Notes: generated by a model not told the origin, from the letters alone. 64,000 bases of DNA from Rothia amarae (GCF_014705945.2 NZ_CP061538.1:2343676-2407675), one strand, 5' to 3'. Positions 16,904 through 27,400 are shown, counted from the first letter of the stretch. Numbers and translations are program-made.

Positions 16904-17824
16904 ATGGGGTTCATCAACAAAATTGAGCAGCGCCTAGAAAAGGCCGTACGCGGCACCTTTTCTAAGGGCGGCTCTCAGTTTGAACCAGTTGACCTCGCTA
17001 ATCGCGTGCGTACCACGATGGATAACAAGGCATATTCCATTTCGTCGGGCAGAACGATTGCGCCGAACGTCTTCACTATTGATTTTGCTGAAGAAGACTT
17101 CCCGCGCATCCAAGGCTGGGGTGCGCCTCTGGCTGAGGAGTTGTGCGACGTCGTTATTCGGCACGCCCGCGCCCAGGGCTACTCGTTGCGCGGTTCGGTT
17201 CGCGTAACTTTTTCGGTGGACGACGCCGTAGAGGCCGGAGATTTTCTGGTGAGCTCGGCGCAGGAGAAAGTTGCGGCACCGCAGGCTTCCCCCCGCACTG
17301 CTGAAACTACTCAACGTCCTCGACGCTCGGTACCCGCTGGTGCTCAGTACCCAGCAATGGAAGAGGATCCTTTACCTACTCGTATTACGCGCCCGGGTTC
17401 GCGCGCGCCGCGAGTTGCGCGCCCGCAACCTTCGTCGGTTTCACCAGAGCAGGTTCAGCGCCCCGCTTCCGTGGCGTATTTGTCGGAGAATGCCCGCGCA
17501 TCGTATTCCCCGCCGCGACCCGCACCTTCCCAGGTAGTTCTAGAAATTAACGGGCAGAACTATTCTTGTAATTCTTTGCCGGTGGTTATTGGTCGCAGTT
17601 CCCATGCCGACATCACGGTGGATGACACCGGCGTCTCCCGCCGTCATCTTGAGATTATTGAGCAAGACGGCGTGTACCTTGCCGTTGATCTCGGTTCTAC
17701 GAATGGAAGCTATCTGAATGGTCAGAAGCTCGTGGGTCGCAGGGAACTTTCTAATGGCTCGGTGTTGACTATGGGCAGGGCGCGCATCGTATTTCGCCTG
17801 ATGGTTCCAAGGAATGAACGTTAA
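16904..17824 (+). CDS. fhaA: FHA-domain protein FhaA
   Basis: 306 aa. The N-terminal domain (about 1-120) is the DUF3662/FhaA N-terminal type, followed by a Pro/Arg-rich linker. The C-terminal FHA domain (about 210-300) shows GRSSHADI, SRRH and LGSTNGSYLNG, the phosphothreonine-binding loops. In mycobacteria FhaA binds phosphorylated partners such as the MviN/MurJ pseudokinase and helps control peptidoglycan synthesis. First gene of the run fhaA-fhaB-pstP-rodA-pbpA-pknA-pknB, in which every gap is 5 nt or less; the next ATG follows its TAA with no gap, so translation is coupled. Confidence 0.93.
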   Translation: MGFINKIEQRLEKAVRGTFSKGGSQFEPVDLANRVRTTMDNKAYSISSGRTIAPNVFTIDFAEEDFPRIQGWGAPLAEELCDVVIRHARAQGYSLRGSVRVTFSVDDAVEAGDFLVSSAQEKVAAPQASPRTAETTQRPRRSVPAGAQYPAMEEDPLPTRITRPGSRAPRVARPQPSSVSPEQVQRPASVAYLSENARASYSPPRPAPSQVVLEINGQNYSCNSLPVVIGRSSHADITVDDTGVSRRHLEIIEQDGVYLAVDLGSTNGSYLNGQKLVGRRELSNGSVLTMGRARIVFRLMVPRNER

Positions 17825-18307
17825 ATGGCTTCTGAAATTACCGTGACCCTGCTACGCTTCGCGTTTTTGGCGTTGCTGTGGGTCTTCATTTTCATGATTT
17901 TGGCGGCAGCACGCCGCGATCTCGGTGTGGGGCGCAATTTCCGTACTGCACGAGCTGTTCCCGCTGCAGATCAGGTGTCCGCTGAACCGCGGCAGACCCA
18001 GCCGGCGCCGCCTGCACGCCCCACCCAGCTTGTTATTACCGATGGCGCTCAGGCAGGGGCGGTAATGCGCCTGACCGATCAGCCCGTCACGATGGGGCGC
18101 GCTACCGATATTGAGGTCTCTTTGCAGGACGACTACGCCTCCGGTCGCCATGCCCGTCTCTTCCCTCAGGGGTCACGCTGGTTTTTAGAGGATCTCGGTT
18201 CAACTAATGGCACCTTCGTTGGCGGTACGCGCCTGACTCGCGCTGTGCCCATTGAGCCCGGTTCTGACTTTCGAGTAGGCCGCACCACCATGCAGTTGAG
18301 GCCATAA
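17825..18307 (+). CDS. fhaB: FHA-domain protein FhaB (FipA-like)
   Basis: 160 aa. A hydrophobic membrane anchor (about 8-30) and a short Pro/Ala-rich linker precede an FHA domain (about 68-158) with MGRATDIEV, SGRHARL and LGSTNGTF. It recognises phosphothreonine on proteins phosphorylated by PknA/PknB at the inner face of the membrane; in mycobacteria the homologue helps link FtsZ and FtsQ during division under stress. It sits directly between fhaA and pstP in the operon. Confidence 0.92.
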   Translation: MASEITVTLLRFAFLALLWVFIFMILAAARRDLGVGRNFRTARAVPAADQVSAEPRQTQPAPPARPTQLVITDGAQAGAVMRLTDQPVTMGRATDIEVSLQDDYASGRHARLFPQGSRWFLEDLGSTNGTFVGGTRLTRAVPIEPGSDFRVGRTTMQLRP

Positions 18308-18310
18308 CCT

Positions 18311-19999
18311 ATGGGAATCGCTTTCCAGTTCGCCGCGCGCTCTGATGTGGGTAGGGTGCGCTCAAAAAATGACGACTCCGGTTATGCAGGCCATTACCTT
18401 GCCGTTGTAGCAGACGGAATGGGCGGGCATGCAGGTGGCGACGTCGCCTCAGCGACCACCGTTTTAGACCTCACCCCCCTGGATCATTCGGGTTTCCAAG
18501 GGTCTGCTGGTGTTTATCTGGCGGATGAGATTACCAACGCCAACATCATCATGAATGAGCTGGTAGACCTCAACCCCCGGCTCGCTGGGATGGGAACCAC
18601 CTGCACCGCCCTGCTGATTGACGGCGAAAAAATTGAGTTGGCGCATATTGGGGATTCGAGGGCTTATCGCCTGCGCGAATCTGGCTTTGAGCAGATTACT
18701 ACCGATCATACTTTTGTTCAGCGCCTACTCGAAGAAGGGCGGATTAGCCCAGAAGAAGCAGAGAAACACCCCCACAAGAACGTGGTGATGCGGGTGCTGG
18801 GCGACGTCGACGCCTCCCCCGAACTAGAACTCAAAAGCCTGGACGCCGAAATTGGCGAAAAGTGGGTGCTGAGTTCGGATGGTTTAGACACCGTGGTGAG
18901 CAACGATGAGATTGAATCCATCATGCGCTCTACCAACGATTTGCAAGAGATTACAGACATGCTGGTTAATCTCACGCTTGATCGTGGGGCCCCGGATAAC
19001 ATCACTGTTGTCACGTTGGCAGTTATTGCGGAGGATTCGCTCTCTCAGGCGGTGACGTCGCCGCAACCTATTATTCCGATTCGGCAATATTCCCAGGACG
19101 GCACGCTGCTGGGCGAAGTTTATCCTGAGCACCGGGTCACCGAGCACGGTGAAGCCGATGTAACTTTTGAACCGTTGGATGAAGAAGATGCCGACGGTTC
19201 TCTCCCAACAAGTAAGTGGCGCCGTCGTCTTCCAGGAAGTGTGAAGCTTCGTCATGCTCTGAGCCAGGGCAAGTGGCGCGGGGAATCATTCTCTGATGGC
19301 GTGCTGAACATGATGACGGAGTCCGCGGGCATGGACGAGCGCCCTGAGGATCAGGATGATTCGTCGGCGGCGGTTTTGCGGAAAGAGCTGGACGAGCGCC
19401 CGCACATTATTGTGGGAGCTGCAGCGAATGCCACTAACACCGGCATGATTCCGGCGGTGACAACTCGTACGGTAGAGCGCCGGGCAACGTTGGTGAACAC
19501 CGAGCACCCTGAGCCGGTTGAGGATCCTTCAGAACTTCCTGAAGAAATTCGAGCCATGTTAGCTGGTGAAGAGCGGCACCAACGCGCTAAGTGGCCCTTA
19601 CGCATTTTTACTACGGTGCTGGTCGTTGGTGTGCTTTTGGCGAGCGTTCTTACCTTTTTCTCATGGGTTTCGCACCAGTATTACGTGGGTGTCAACAATA
19701 ATAAAGTTGCGGTGTTTAGCGGTATTCCGCAGTCTGTTGGTCCCCTCCATTTTTATGAGGTGGTTGAGGAGACCGATGTGGACGTCGATAAATTACCCGA
19801 GTATTCCCAATCGTTGGTGAAGAGCACTATTACTGCCCAGGATCTGGAGGAGACCAAGCGTATCGTGAATGATCTTGAGACTCAGGCTACGGTGAAGGAG
19901 AAGGTTTCTGCTTCTCAGAGCGCGAGCCCTTCGCCGAGCCCCGGTTCGGTTATTACGGTAACGCCGAGTGCGAGCGCTTCGGAGGGTTCTGGTGGCTAA
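18311..19999 (+). CDS. pstP: PP2C-family Ser/Thr protein phosphatase PstP
   Basis: 562 aa. The catalytic PP2C domain (about 1-240) has DGMGGHAGGD (Asp35 onward), GDSRAYRLR, SSDG and DNITVV, which hold the two metal ions. A long acidic, disordered linker leads to one membrane helix (about 432-454), then a small outer part and a Ser/Pro-rich tail. It removes phosphate from the kinases PknA/PknB and their targets, the counterweight in this operon. The linker is longer than in the mycobacterial enzyme. It overlaps the likely rodA start by 8 nt. Confidence 0.95.
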   Translation: MGIAFQFAARSDVGRVRSKNDDSGYAGHYLAVVADGMGGHAGGDVASATTVLDLTPLDHSGFQGSAGVYLADEITNANIIMNELVDLNPRLAGMGTTCTALLIDGEKIELAHIGDSRAYRLRESGFEQITTDHTFVQRLLEEGRISPEEAEKHPHKNVVMRVLGDVDASPELELKSLDAEIGEKWVLSSDGLDTVVSNDEIESIMRSTNDLQEITDMLVNLTLDRGAPDNITVVTLAVIAEDSLSQAVTSPQPIIPIRQYSQDGTLLGEVYPEHRVTEHGEADVTFEPLDEEDADGSLPTSKWRRRLPGSVKLRHALSQGKWRGESFSDGVLNMMTESAGMDERPEDQDDSSAAVLRKELDERPHIIVGAAANATNTGMIPAVTTRTVERRATLVNTEHPEPVEDPSELPEEIRAMLAGEERHQRAKWPLRIFTTVLVVGVLLASVLTFFSWVSHQYYVGVNNNKVAVFSGIPQSVGPLHFYEVVEETDVDVDKLPEYSQSLVKSTITAQDLEETKRIVNDLETQATVKEKVSASQSASPSPSPGSVITVTPSASASEGSGG

Positions 20000-21482
20000 T
20001 TTCTTTGGTTTAAGGCGCCCTGGTGCGCGCGGTGATGCCGGGGTTGCTACTCCTAAGTCGCGCCGGTTCGTTGAGTTGTTCTTTACGCTGATTGCTGTGG
20101 CTATTTGCCCGGTGAGTATGTGGATGGTTGATCCTGAGGCTGTTGTGAAGGGGGATACCACGTGGTTGTTGGCTGCCGGTGTGCTGGGTATTGGCGCTTT
20201 GTTGATTCACATTGTTTTGTATGTGCGTGCGCGCTTTGCTGACCCGTTTATTCTGCCGATTGTGGTGGCACTCAACGGCATTGGTTTGGCGATGATTTAC
20301 CGTATTGATTTGACGACGTCGGCGAATGCTGGCGCTGCTCAGATTATGTGGACGGGCGTGGCGATGGTAGCTTCGGCAGTTACCCTGTTTTTCTTGAAAG
20401 ATCATAAGATTTTGCGGCGGATTACTTATACGTCGCTAGCTGTTGCTCTGGTGCTGTTGATGTTGCCGTTGGTTCCCGGATTGGGCGTGGAGATTAATGG
20501 TGCGCGCATCTGGATTTCAATTCTGGGGCGCACTTTCCAGCCGGGTGAGATTGCCAAGATTGCTTTGGCTGTTTTCTTTGCCGGGTATCTTTCGACTCAT
20601 CGTGATTTGATTTTGCTGGCGGGCAAGAAGGTTGGTCCGGTTCGTCTGCCGCGTTTTCGTGATTTAGCGCCGATGTTTGTTGCTTGGTTGATAAGCATTG
20701 GCGTGCTGGTTTTGCAGAAGGACTTAGGTTCGGCAATCCTGTTCTTCGGTCTATTTTTGAGCATGTTGTATTTGGCAACAGGCCGCATTGTGTGGGTCTT
20801 ACTGGGTCTGGTGTTTGTGGCTGTGGGTGGCGTTCTGGCGTATAACTTCATTAGCCATGTTCATTACCGTATTTATGCGTGGGTTCATGCGTTTGATCCT
20901 GAGATCTACAATCAGCCTTTTGGCGGTTCTGGTCAGGTAGTTCAGGGGCTGTTTGGATTGGCTTCTGGTGGCTTGTTTGGTCGGGGTTGGGGCAATGGCC
21001 GCCCAGATTTGGTGGCTTTCTCTAATTCAGACATGATTATCACCGCCTTAGGTGAAGAGCTGGGTCTGCTCGGTTTGGGTGCGATTTTGATGCTCTTCTT
21101 GTTACTTGTGACGCGCGGTATGCGCGCGGCGCTGGGTACTCCGGATGCGTTCGGTAAGCTGCTGGCGGCAGGTCTTTCGCTGGTAATGGTTATTCAGTTG
21201 CTGGTGGTCATTGGTGGTGTGACTCGGTTGATTCCATTGACCGGTCTGACGACGCCGTTTATGTCTGCTGGCGGCTCGTCCTTGTTGGCTAACTGGGTGA
21301 TTGTGGCGCTGTTGCTTTCTATTTCTCATTCGGCACGAGCACCTCATGTGGTGGAAACCTATGACGATGTACCTGAAAGCATTAGTCGTCAGGGTGAGGC
21401 AGACGGCGCGACCAGCGTCATCTCACGTATTAGCGAAACTTCTCATCAGGGTTCAACGAAGGTAGGAGATGCTCGTGAATAG
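19992..21482 (+). CDS. rodA: SEDS peptidoglycan glycosyltransferase RodA
   Basis: 496 aa, about ten membrane helices, FtsW/RodA/SpoVE family. It polymerises lipid II glycan strands for elongation, paired with the transpeptidase made by the next gene. Family motifs include GVEINGARIWI, FQPGEIAKIA, LQKDLGSA and GLTTPFMSAGGSS. A longer frame begins at 19968, but GGAGGG at 19981-19986 sits correctly for GTG at 19992, so that start was chosen; it overlaps pstP by 8 nt. The C-terminal tail of about 40 residues is hydrophilic and could be a phosphorylation or binding segment. Confidence 0.94.
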   Translation: MANFFGLRRPGARGDAGVATPKSRRFVELFFTLIAVAICPVSMWMVDPEAVVKGDTTWLLAAGVLGIGALLIHIVLYVRARFADPFILPIVVALNGIGLAMIYRIDLTTSANAGAAQIMWTGVAMVASAVTLFFLKDHKILRRITYTSLAVALVLLMLPLVPGLGVEINGARIWISILGRTFQPGEIAKIALAVFFAGYLSTHRDLILLAGKKVGPVRLPRFRDLAPMFVAWLISIGVLVLQKDLGSAILFFGLFLSMLYLATGRIVWVLLGLVFVAVGGVLAYNFISHVHYRIYAWVHAFDPEIYNQPFGGSGQVVQGLFGLASGGLFGRGWGNGRPDLVAFSNSDMIITALGEELGLLGLGAILMLFLLLVTRGMRAALGTPDAFGKLLAAGLSLVMVIQLLVVIGGVTRLIPLTGLTTPFMSAGGSSLLANWVIVALLLSISHSARAPHVVETYDDVPESISRQGEADGATSVISRISETSHQGSTKVGDARE

Positions 21483-22920
21483 ATCTATTCGCCGCGCTTG
21501 GCTCGCTGCCTCATGCGTGTTTGTGCTTTTGTTGGGTTCTCTCTCGTACATTCAGTTCTTTGATGCGAAGCGCCTAGGTGAGCATGCGTGGAACTCGCGG
21601 GGCATGTATGAGAGTTACGGTTCTCAACGTGGTTCTATTGTGGTCGGCGGAACTGAGATTGCCTCATCGGTTGCTTCTAATGATGGCTATGATTTCCAGC
21701 GAACTTATTCTGACCCTGAAACGTATGCTTCGTTAACCGGTTATTTCTCGTCGATTTATGGTGCAACCGGTTTAGAGTCGGCGATGAATGAGGAGCTCTC
21801 GGGCACTTCAGACCGCCAGTTCTATGACCGTCTTTCGCAAATGTTTAGCGGTAATTCAGCTCAGGGCGCCACGGTGGAGCTCACCGTCGATACCCAGCTT
21901 CAGCAGATTGCCTATAACGCGTTGCAGGGGCACAAGGGCGCTATCGCGGTAATGAATCCAAGGACCGGTGAGGTTCTTGCGTTGGTGAGTTCGCCGTCTT
22001 ATGACCCGAACGAGCTTTCTTCGCATAACAACGAGTCGGTTCTGGCAGCTTACGAGCGTTTGAATGCTGACCCTGCACGTCCGCTGATGAACCGGGCAAT
22101 TGGCGGGGATACCTACGCACCGGGGTCCACATTCAAAATTATTGATGCTGTAGCAGCTCTTGAGTCCGGCAAATACACCAAAGATTCTGTGATTCCTAAC
22201 CCACAGAATCTGCCGTTGCCAGGCACCACAGCAAGTTTGCCCAACTATGTGAACGGTCAATGTGCAACTCGCGCCGATGCCACCATAGAATGGGCTTTAG
22301 CGCAGTCGTGCAATACTCCGTTTGCCCAAATTGCAATGGATTTGGGCCAAGAGAAAATTGCAAAGACTGCTCAGAACTTTGGTTATGGTGATTCCTCGCT
22401 GAGCATCCCGCTTTCGGTATCGGAATCGGTCTTCCCATCGAACATGACTGATAGCCAACTGGCTCAAGCGGCAATCGGTCAGTATGACGTCAAGACCACC
22501 CCGTTACAGGTTGCCATGATGTCTTCTGCCATCGCCAACGACGGCGTCCAGATGAAACCGAACCTGATTAGGTCGGTCAAGTCTCATAGCCTCAGCACCC
22601 TGTATGAGTTTTCTGCGGAGAAATGGAGAACTTCAACTTCTGCAGATACCGCTCAGCAGGTGAAAGAATGGATGGTAAATAACGTGGATAACGGCATTGC
22701 CTCCGGTGCTGCGGTGGACGGCGTGAAGGTAGCGGGTAAAACCGGTACCGCCGAAATCGGTACTACTGGTTTGAACAATGCGTGGTTTACGGGCTTTGCA
22801 CCCGCAGACAATCCACAAGTAGCCGTTGCGGTCGTATATGAAGGTGTTGATACCGCTGAGGGAGCATCGCTCGCAGCTCCCGCAGCGAAACAAATTTTTG
22901 AGGCGGTGTTGAACAGGTGA
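21475..22920 (+). CDS. pbpA: Class B penicillin-binding protein PbpA
   Basis: 481 aa from GTG 21475. AGGAG ends directly before an ATG at 21469 but is 6 nt before the GTG, which therefore fits better. A single N-terminal membrane helix (about 8-28) anchors the protein. A short pedestal region and a transpeptidase domain follow. The active-site motifs are S-T-F-K (about 218-221), S-C-N (about 278-280) and K-T-G-T (about 421-424). It cross-links peptidoglycan and works with RodA. Its start overlaps the end of rodA, and its TGA overlaps the pknA GTG. Confidence 0.94.
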   Translation: MNRSIRRAWLAASCVFVLLLGSLSYIQFFDAKRLGEHAWNSRGMYESYGSQRGSIVVGGTEIASSVASNDGYDFQRTYSDPETYASLTGYFSSIYGATGLESAMNEELSGTSDRQFYDRLSQMFSGNSAQGATVELTVDTQLQQIAYNALQGHKGAIAVMNPRTGEVLALVSSPSYDPNELSSHNNESVLAAYERLNADPARPLMNRAIGGDTYAPGSTFKIIDAVAALESGKYTKDSVIPNPQNLPLPGTTASLPNYVNGQCATRADATIEWALAQSCNTPFAQIAMDLGQEKIAKTAQNFGYGDSSLSIPLSVSESVFPSNMTDSQLAQAAIGQYDVKTTPLQVAMMSSAIANDGVQMKPNLIRSVKSHSLSTLYEFSAEKWRTSTSADTAQQVKEWMVNNVDNGIASGAAVDGVKVAGKTGTAEIGTTGLNNAWFTGFAPADNPQVAVAVVYEGVDTAEGASLAAPAAKQIFEAVLNR

Positions 22921-24638
22921 GACCCTCAACTGAAACGACCTTAGGTGGTCGCTACGACCTAACTGAGCGTATTGCTATTGGTGGCATGGGTGAGGTTTGG
23001 AAAGCGCGCGATAAGGTATTGGGCCGTATTGTTGCGGTCAAGATTCTGAAAGAGGAATATACCGGTGATCCCGGTTTCCTCGAGCGTTTTCGTGCTGAGG
23101 CGCGCCATACAGCGTTGCTGAATCATCCCGGCGTCGCCAATGTTTTCGACTACGGCGAGGAAGACGGCTCTGCCTACTTGGTCATGGAGTTGGTTCCTGG
23201 CGAACCTCTCTCTGCGATTATCGAGAAGGAACGCAAGCTCGACTCAGATCGCATCTTGAATTTCATGGCGCAGACCGCTCGTGCGCTGGCTGCTGCCCAC
23301 GCGCAGGGTTTGGTGCACCGCGACGTCAAGCCGGGCAACTTGATTATCACTCCGGACGATCGGGTAAAGGTTACTGACTTTGGTATTGCCCGCCTTGCTG
23401 ACCAGGTACCTCTCACCGCCACCGGTCAGGTTATGGGCACCGCTCAGTATTTGGCACCGGAACAGGCAACGGGGCAGCAGGCTACGGCGTCATCCGATAT
23501 GTACTCGTTGGGCATCATTGGTTATGAGTGTTTGGCAGGACGCCGCCCCTTCACGGGCGAGTCACAGATTGCTATTGCTTTGGCTCAGGTCAATGACCCG
23601 CCACCGGCTCTTCCTACTAAGATTCCTGCACCGGCAGCGGCACTGATTATGTGCTTGCTGTCGAAGGATCCTGAGGAGCGCCCCAAGAGTGCAACTGCTC
23701 TTGCGTCTGCTATTGATGCAATTCGCCGTCAGGACATTCCTGCTGCTATCAAGGCTGTTCCTACTCTAGGAAAGTTTTTGCCCGATGGCGCGCAGACGTC
23801 GTCAACCCAGGTCGTGACTGCTCCCACCACGGTGGCTCCCTCTGCTAAGCGTTTTGGCTCGGGCAAGAAGTACACCCCTCAGCCCAACACGGCGGAGATG
23901 CCTGCGGTTGCTCCAGCGGCTGCATACGGTTCCCGTCCTGTTTATGAGCCTGAGAAGAAAAAGTCGGGCTGGTTGTGGGTCTCCCTCCTCTTGGCTCTGG
24001 CGATTATTGGCATGATTATCTGGTTCGTGTTGGCTGGGCAGAATTCTTCCAAGAACGCCGTAGAAGACTCCTCCCCTACCGCTGCGGGCACGGTCTCCAC
24101 GGTGGCAGCCCCTACGGCGTCGGATGAAAGCCAGAAAGCGGAGCAGACCGTCAATATTGACGCCGCCACTTATGAGGGTCGCCCGTTAGAGGACGTCGTG
24201 AATGAGCTGGTTGCGCTAGGGTTCTCCACTAAAACAACCGGAGTGACCTCGGATAAGGAATCGGACACTGTTTTGTCGGTTTCTCCTGTGGGCGCTGTAA
24301 CGGCTGGTAGTACCGTGACCGTGGAGTACTCCACTGGTCCGCAGTCGGTCACTCTTCCTTCTAATCTGGAGGGTAAGAATGCAGACGAGGCTATTGACGA
24401 AATCACTAAACTGGGTGTCAACGTGAAGGTTCACAATGAAGAATCTAAGTCTGCGGATCCTAACACGGTTCTGCGGACCAACCCCACCTCCGGCTCAAAG
24501 GTTGAAGTAGGTAGTAGCGTAGATGTTTACGTAGCTAGCGCCCCCGCGTCTTCAGCTTCAGGAACCTCTCAGCGTTCAGAATCAGCGTCCGCATCGCCGG
24601 CGTCTGAGCCTTCCGCATCATCTACCCCCGCGAACTAA
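22917..24638 (+). CDS. pknA: Ser/Thr protein kinase PknA, with two PASTA repeats
   Basis: 573 aa from GTG, overlapping the pbpA stop (GTGA). The kinase domain (about 10-275) has the Gly loop [10 protein letters not shown], the Lys in VAVK (K42), HRDVKPGN with catalytic Asp136, and DFG at 154. A linker and a membrane helix (about 351-373) follow, then two outer PASTA repeats (about 415-545) and a Ser/Ala tail. The mycobacterial PknA lacks PASTA repeats, so this is a different arrangement, in which both kinases could sense lipid II or muropeptides. It phosphorylates growth and division proteins and is reversed by PstP. Confidence 0.93.
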   Translation: MRPSTETTLGGRYDLTERIAIGGMGEVWKARDKVLGRIVAVKILKEEYTGDPGFLERFRAEARHTALLNHPGVANVFDYGEEDGSAYLVMELVPGEPLSAIIEKERKLDSDRILNFMAQTARALAAAHAQGLVHRDVKPGNLIITPDDRVKVTDFGIARLADQVPLTATGQVMGTAQYLAPEQATGQQATASSDMYSLGIIGYECLAGRRPFTGESQIAIALAQVNDPPPALPTKIPAPAAALIMCLLSKDPEERPKSATALASAIDAIRRQDIPAAIKAVPTLGKFLPDGAQTSSTQVVTAPTTVAPSAKRFGSGKKYTPQPNTAEMPAVAPAAAYGSRPVYEPEKKKSGWLWVSLLLALAIIGMIIWFVLAGQNSSKNAVEDSSPTAAGTVSTVAAPTASDESQKAEQTVNIDAATYEGRPLEDVVNELVALGFSTKTTGVTSDKESDTVLSVSPVGAVTAGSTVTVEYSTGPQSVTLPSNLEGKNADEAIDEITKLGVNVKVHNEESKSADPNTVLRTNPTSGSKVEVGSSVDVYVASAPASSASGTSQRSESASASPASEPSASSTPAN

Positions 24639-24643
24639 AACTG

Positions 24644-26719
24644 GTGAATTTTATGGAATTTTCGATTCCCGAGATTATAGACAACCGTTACCGAGTCAAT
24701 GAGAAGATTGGCTCGGGCGCAATGGCGACCGTTTACTCGGCTGAAGACACTCGCCTGGGCCGCCAGGTAGCTCTGAAGATTTTGCGACCGGAGCATGCTA
24801 GTGATGAGACGTTCCGCGCTCGTTTTCGGCGTGAAGCGGAGTCGGTAGCTGCTCTCAATCACCCTAATATTGTGAGTGTTTATGACACGGGTGTTTTCGA
24901 GTCGGCGCAGGGCAACCAGTCGGTACAGGTTCCTTTCCTGGTGATGGAGCTTTTGCCAGGTAAGACCCTACGCTCGATTCTTTCCGAACGCGGTGAGCTT
25001 CCTGTCCATGAGGCTATTGCCTATGGCGCGCAGGTTCTTGAGGCTCTCCAATATGCGGCGAATGCGGGCATTGTGCACCGCGATATCAAGCCTGCTAATG
25101 TGATGGTTTTGCCGCGGACTGATGAAGATGTTTCGAAGGAGCAGTTTGGGCAAGTCAAGGTCATGGATTTCGGCATTGCCCGGGCGATGGCAGCACCTGA
25201 TAGCTCGCTGACTAAGGCAAACACTGTCATGGGGACTGCCCGTTACATTTCTCCTGAGCAAGCGCGCGGAGAAACCGTAGATTCCCGTAGCGACATATAT
25301 TCAGCGGCGTGCCTCATTTACGAGATGCTCTGTGGCCGTTCGCCCTTTAACGCTGATTCGAACGTCGATCTTGCCGGTAAGCATCTAAGTGAAACCGCTG
25401 AGGCTCCTAGCGCCCATGCGCGTCAGGCTCTTTCGCCGGCTCTCGATGCGGTTTTAGGTAAGGCCTTGGCTAAGTCTCGGCAGGATCGCTTCCAAACCCC
25501 CAGCGATTTCCGTTTCGCGCTTTTGGACGCCGAGCAGCACCCTGGTTCTGCGCCCCTCTACACGGGTGAGGATACTCAGCCCACCACAGCTTTAGCCGCT
25601 ACTTCCGCAACTGGATCCACATCCACGGCCGCTGGTGCAGCTGCCGGTGGCGCAGCAGGCTATGCAGCGGCGTCGAGCACCGATACCGCTCCCCCGGTTG
25701 AAGAAGCCGGTCTGGGAGGCTGGTTCGATAACGCACAGTCCGAATACACGGACGAAGAGCTATACGAATACGAGCGCAATGAGGCGCTGGCAAAGAAGAA
25801 ACGACGACGTCAGGCATGGGTTCGTGTTCTCACCGGCATGTTGATTGCGGCTCTGGCACTGTTCTCCATTGGAACCGTTCTCTACTACCAGAATGAGCTC
25901 AATAGGGTTCCAACCCATGCGCTGCCTGCAATGCAGGGGATGGAGCGCGAAGAAGCAGCTAACACTTTGCGCAATAACAATATTTCGGTGAAGTGGGAAG
26001 AAGAATACTCGGACAAGATCGAGAAGGATCACATCATCAAGACCTCACCGGTGACCGGTACTGAGGTTGAAGAAGGTTCAGAGGTAACTTTGACGGTTTC
26101 TAAGGGTCCTTCAAAGGTGAAGATTCCTGATAATTTAAGCGGTCAGTCTGAGGCGTACGTGCGTACTGCGCTAGAGCAGGCTGGTTTTGTAGCCGGTCGA
26201 ACTTCTACGGTCAATAGCGCCAGCGTTCCCACGGGCATGGTGGTTGCTACTTCCCCTAAAGCGGGCGAGCAGGTGGATGCCGGCTCTACCGTAGACATTG
26301 TGCTGTCCAACGGTAAGGTTCAGGTACCGAATGTCACCGGCATGACCCGCGATCAGGCTATTGCGGCACTTTCTGACTCTGAAGTTATGCTCAGCACCAA
26401 CATTGAGACTACTCAGACCAACTCAGCCCCTGCTGGCACAGTGGTTTCTCAGAGTGCTGCTGCGGGTAGCTCGGTTGAGCAGGGTAGCACGGTGACTATT
26501 AAGGTAGCTCAGACTCCTACGCCGACGGCGGCGCCAGTGCCTACTCGTGCAGCTCCTTCGGTCTCGGCACCTGCTGATTCTGAGAATAGCGATGCAGCAG
26601 ATCTGACTCCCGGCGGAAACCCATCGCCTACTCCGTCTGCGAGCGCATCAGCTCCCACGCCGGCAGAAGCTAGTGCGTCGCCTACCCCGAGAGCATCGGC
26701 GTCTAGCCGTAACAGGTAA
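24644..26719 (+). CDS. pknB: Ser/Thr protein kinase PknB, with three PASTA repeats
   Basis: 691 aa. The kinase domain (about 15-295) shows IGSGAMATVY, VALK (K45), HRDIKPAN (D147), DFG (175) and GTARYISPEQ. An Ala/Gly/Thr-rich juxtamembrane part and a basic stop-transfer KKKRRR lead to a membrane helix (about 392-416). Three PASTA repeats follow (about 421-627) and a Pro/Ser/Ala tail. PASTA repeats bind lipid II or muropeptides and localise the kinase to sites of wall growth. The start is either GTG 24644 or ATG 24653; neither has a clear ribosome site, which suggests coupling to pknA, whose stop is 5 nt upstream. Last gene of the operon. Confidence 0.95.
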   Translation: MNFMEFSIPEIIDNRYRVNEKIGSGAMATVYSAEDTRLGRQVALKILRPEHASDETFRARFRREAESVAALNHPNIVSVYDTGVFESAQGNQSVQVPFLVMELLPGKTLRSILSERGELPVHEAIAYGAQVLEALQYAANAGIVHRDIKPANVMVLPRTDEDVSKEQFGQVKVMDFGIARAMAAPDSSLTKANTVMGTARYISPEQARGETVDSRSDIYSAACLIYEMLCGRSPFNADSNVDLAGKHLSETAEAPSAHARQALSPALDAVLGKALAKSRQDRFQTPSDFRFALLDAEQHPGSAPLYTGEDTQPTTALAATSATGSTSTAAGAAAGGAAGYAAASSTDTAPPVEEAGLGGWFDNAQSEYTDEELYEYERNEALAKKKRRRQAWVRVLTGMLIAALALFSIGTVLYYQNELNRVPTHALPAMQGMEREEAANTLRNNNISVKWEEEYSDKIEKDHIIKTSPVTGTEVEEGSEVTLTVSKGPSKVKIPDNLSGQSEAYVRTALEQAGFVAGRTSTVNSASVPTGMVVATSPKAGEQVDAGSTVDIVLSNGKVQVPNVTGMTRDQAIAALSDSEVMLSTNIETTQTNSAPAGTVVSQSAAAGSSVEQGSTVTIKVAQTPTPTAAPVPTRAAPSVSAPADSENSDAADLTPGGNPSPTPSASASAPTPAEASASPTPRASASSRNR

Positions 26720-26745
26720 TTCGCCCGCGGGATCTGTAACCATAG

Positions 26746-26827
26746 AGCCTGGGGCTTGAAGGTGTTATGAGCCGATGAGCGGTGAAAGCGATTTCGCCCT
26801 CTCGGCTGCACCTTCGAGCCCCAGGCT
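26746..26827. terminator. Shared terminator structure overlapping the pabA 3' end
   Basis: A 19-bp inverted repeat (one mismatch) with arms at 26746-26764 and 26809-26827 encloses a smaller hairpin built on AGCCGA/TCGGCT. The left arm begins right after the pabA stop; the right arm is inside pabA codons. It lies between the convergent pknB and pabA genes, so it can act in both directions. Confidence 0.65.
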
Positions 26828-27400
26828 TTCTAGCCAGTTACCTAGCATGAGGTAGCCGCCTTCGGTGAGTACCGATTCGGGGTGGAACTGTACGCCGTGC
26901 ATGGGGGCGCTTTGATGGGCAAGCCCCATGATGATTCCGTTATCGGTGGTGGACGTGACGGTGAGCTCCTCGGGCATAGTTTCCGGCACGACGGCGAGGC
27001 TGTGGTAGCGGGTAGCGGTGAAGGGGCTGGGTACGTCTTTGAACACCGACTCGTTCTGATGAACCAGCTGGGATGTTTTGCCGTGCATGAGCTCGGGTGC
27101 GTGCGTAACGGTACCGCCGAATGCTTCAGCAATTGCTTGGTGCCCTAGGCATACTCCCAGCAGGGGTTTGTGTGCTTTTGCGGCCCATTTGATGACGTCG
27201 ATGATAACTCCGGCGTCTGTTGGTGCACCCGGACCGGGAGAAACCAAGACGCCGTCGTGTTCTTGTGCCAGTTCGATGGTGGCTTCGACGGTGAGGTCGT
27301 CGTTGCGGATGACCGTGATGTCAGCCCCTAGCTGTTCGAGGTAGCCCACCAGGGTGAATACGAAGCTGTCATAGTTATCTATTACGAGAATTTTAGTCAT
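26765..27400 (-). CDS. Glutamine amidotransferase, anthranilate/aminodeoxychorismate synthase component II
   Basis: 211 aa, class I glutamine amidotransferase (TrpG/PabA). It passes ammonia from glutamine to a partner that converts chorismate to anthranilate or 4-amino-4-deoxychorismate. The oxyanion motif SPGPGAP, the nucleophile in GVCLGHQ and the His-Glu pair in GVQFHPES are all intact. Whether it serves tryptophan, folate or both cannot be told from the sequence; no component I lies in the window. Position between pknB and the sortase gene is conserved in Actinobacteria, where the gene is called trpG or pabA. Confidence 0.93.
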   Translation of the reverse strand: MTKILVIDNYDSFVFTLVGYLEQLGADITVIRNDDLTVEATIELAQEHDGVLVSPGPGAPTDAGVIIDVIKWAAKAHKPLLGVCLGHQAIAEAFGGTVTHAPELMHGKTSQLVHQNESVFKDVPSPFTATRYHSLAVVPETMPEELTVTSTTDNGIIMGLAHQSAPMHGVQFHPESVLTEGGYLMLGNWLESLGLEGAAERAKSLSPLIGS

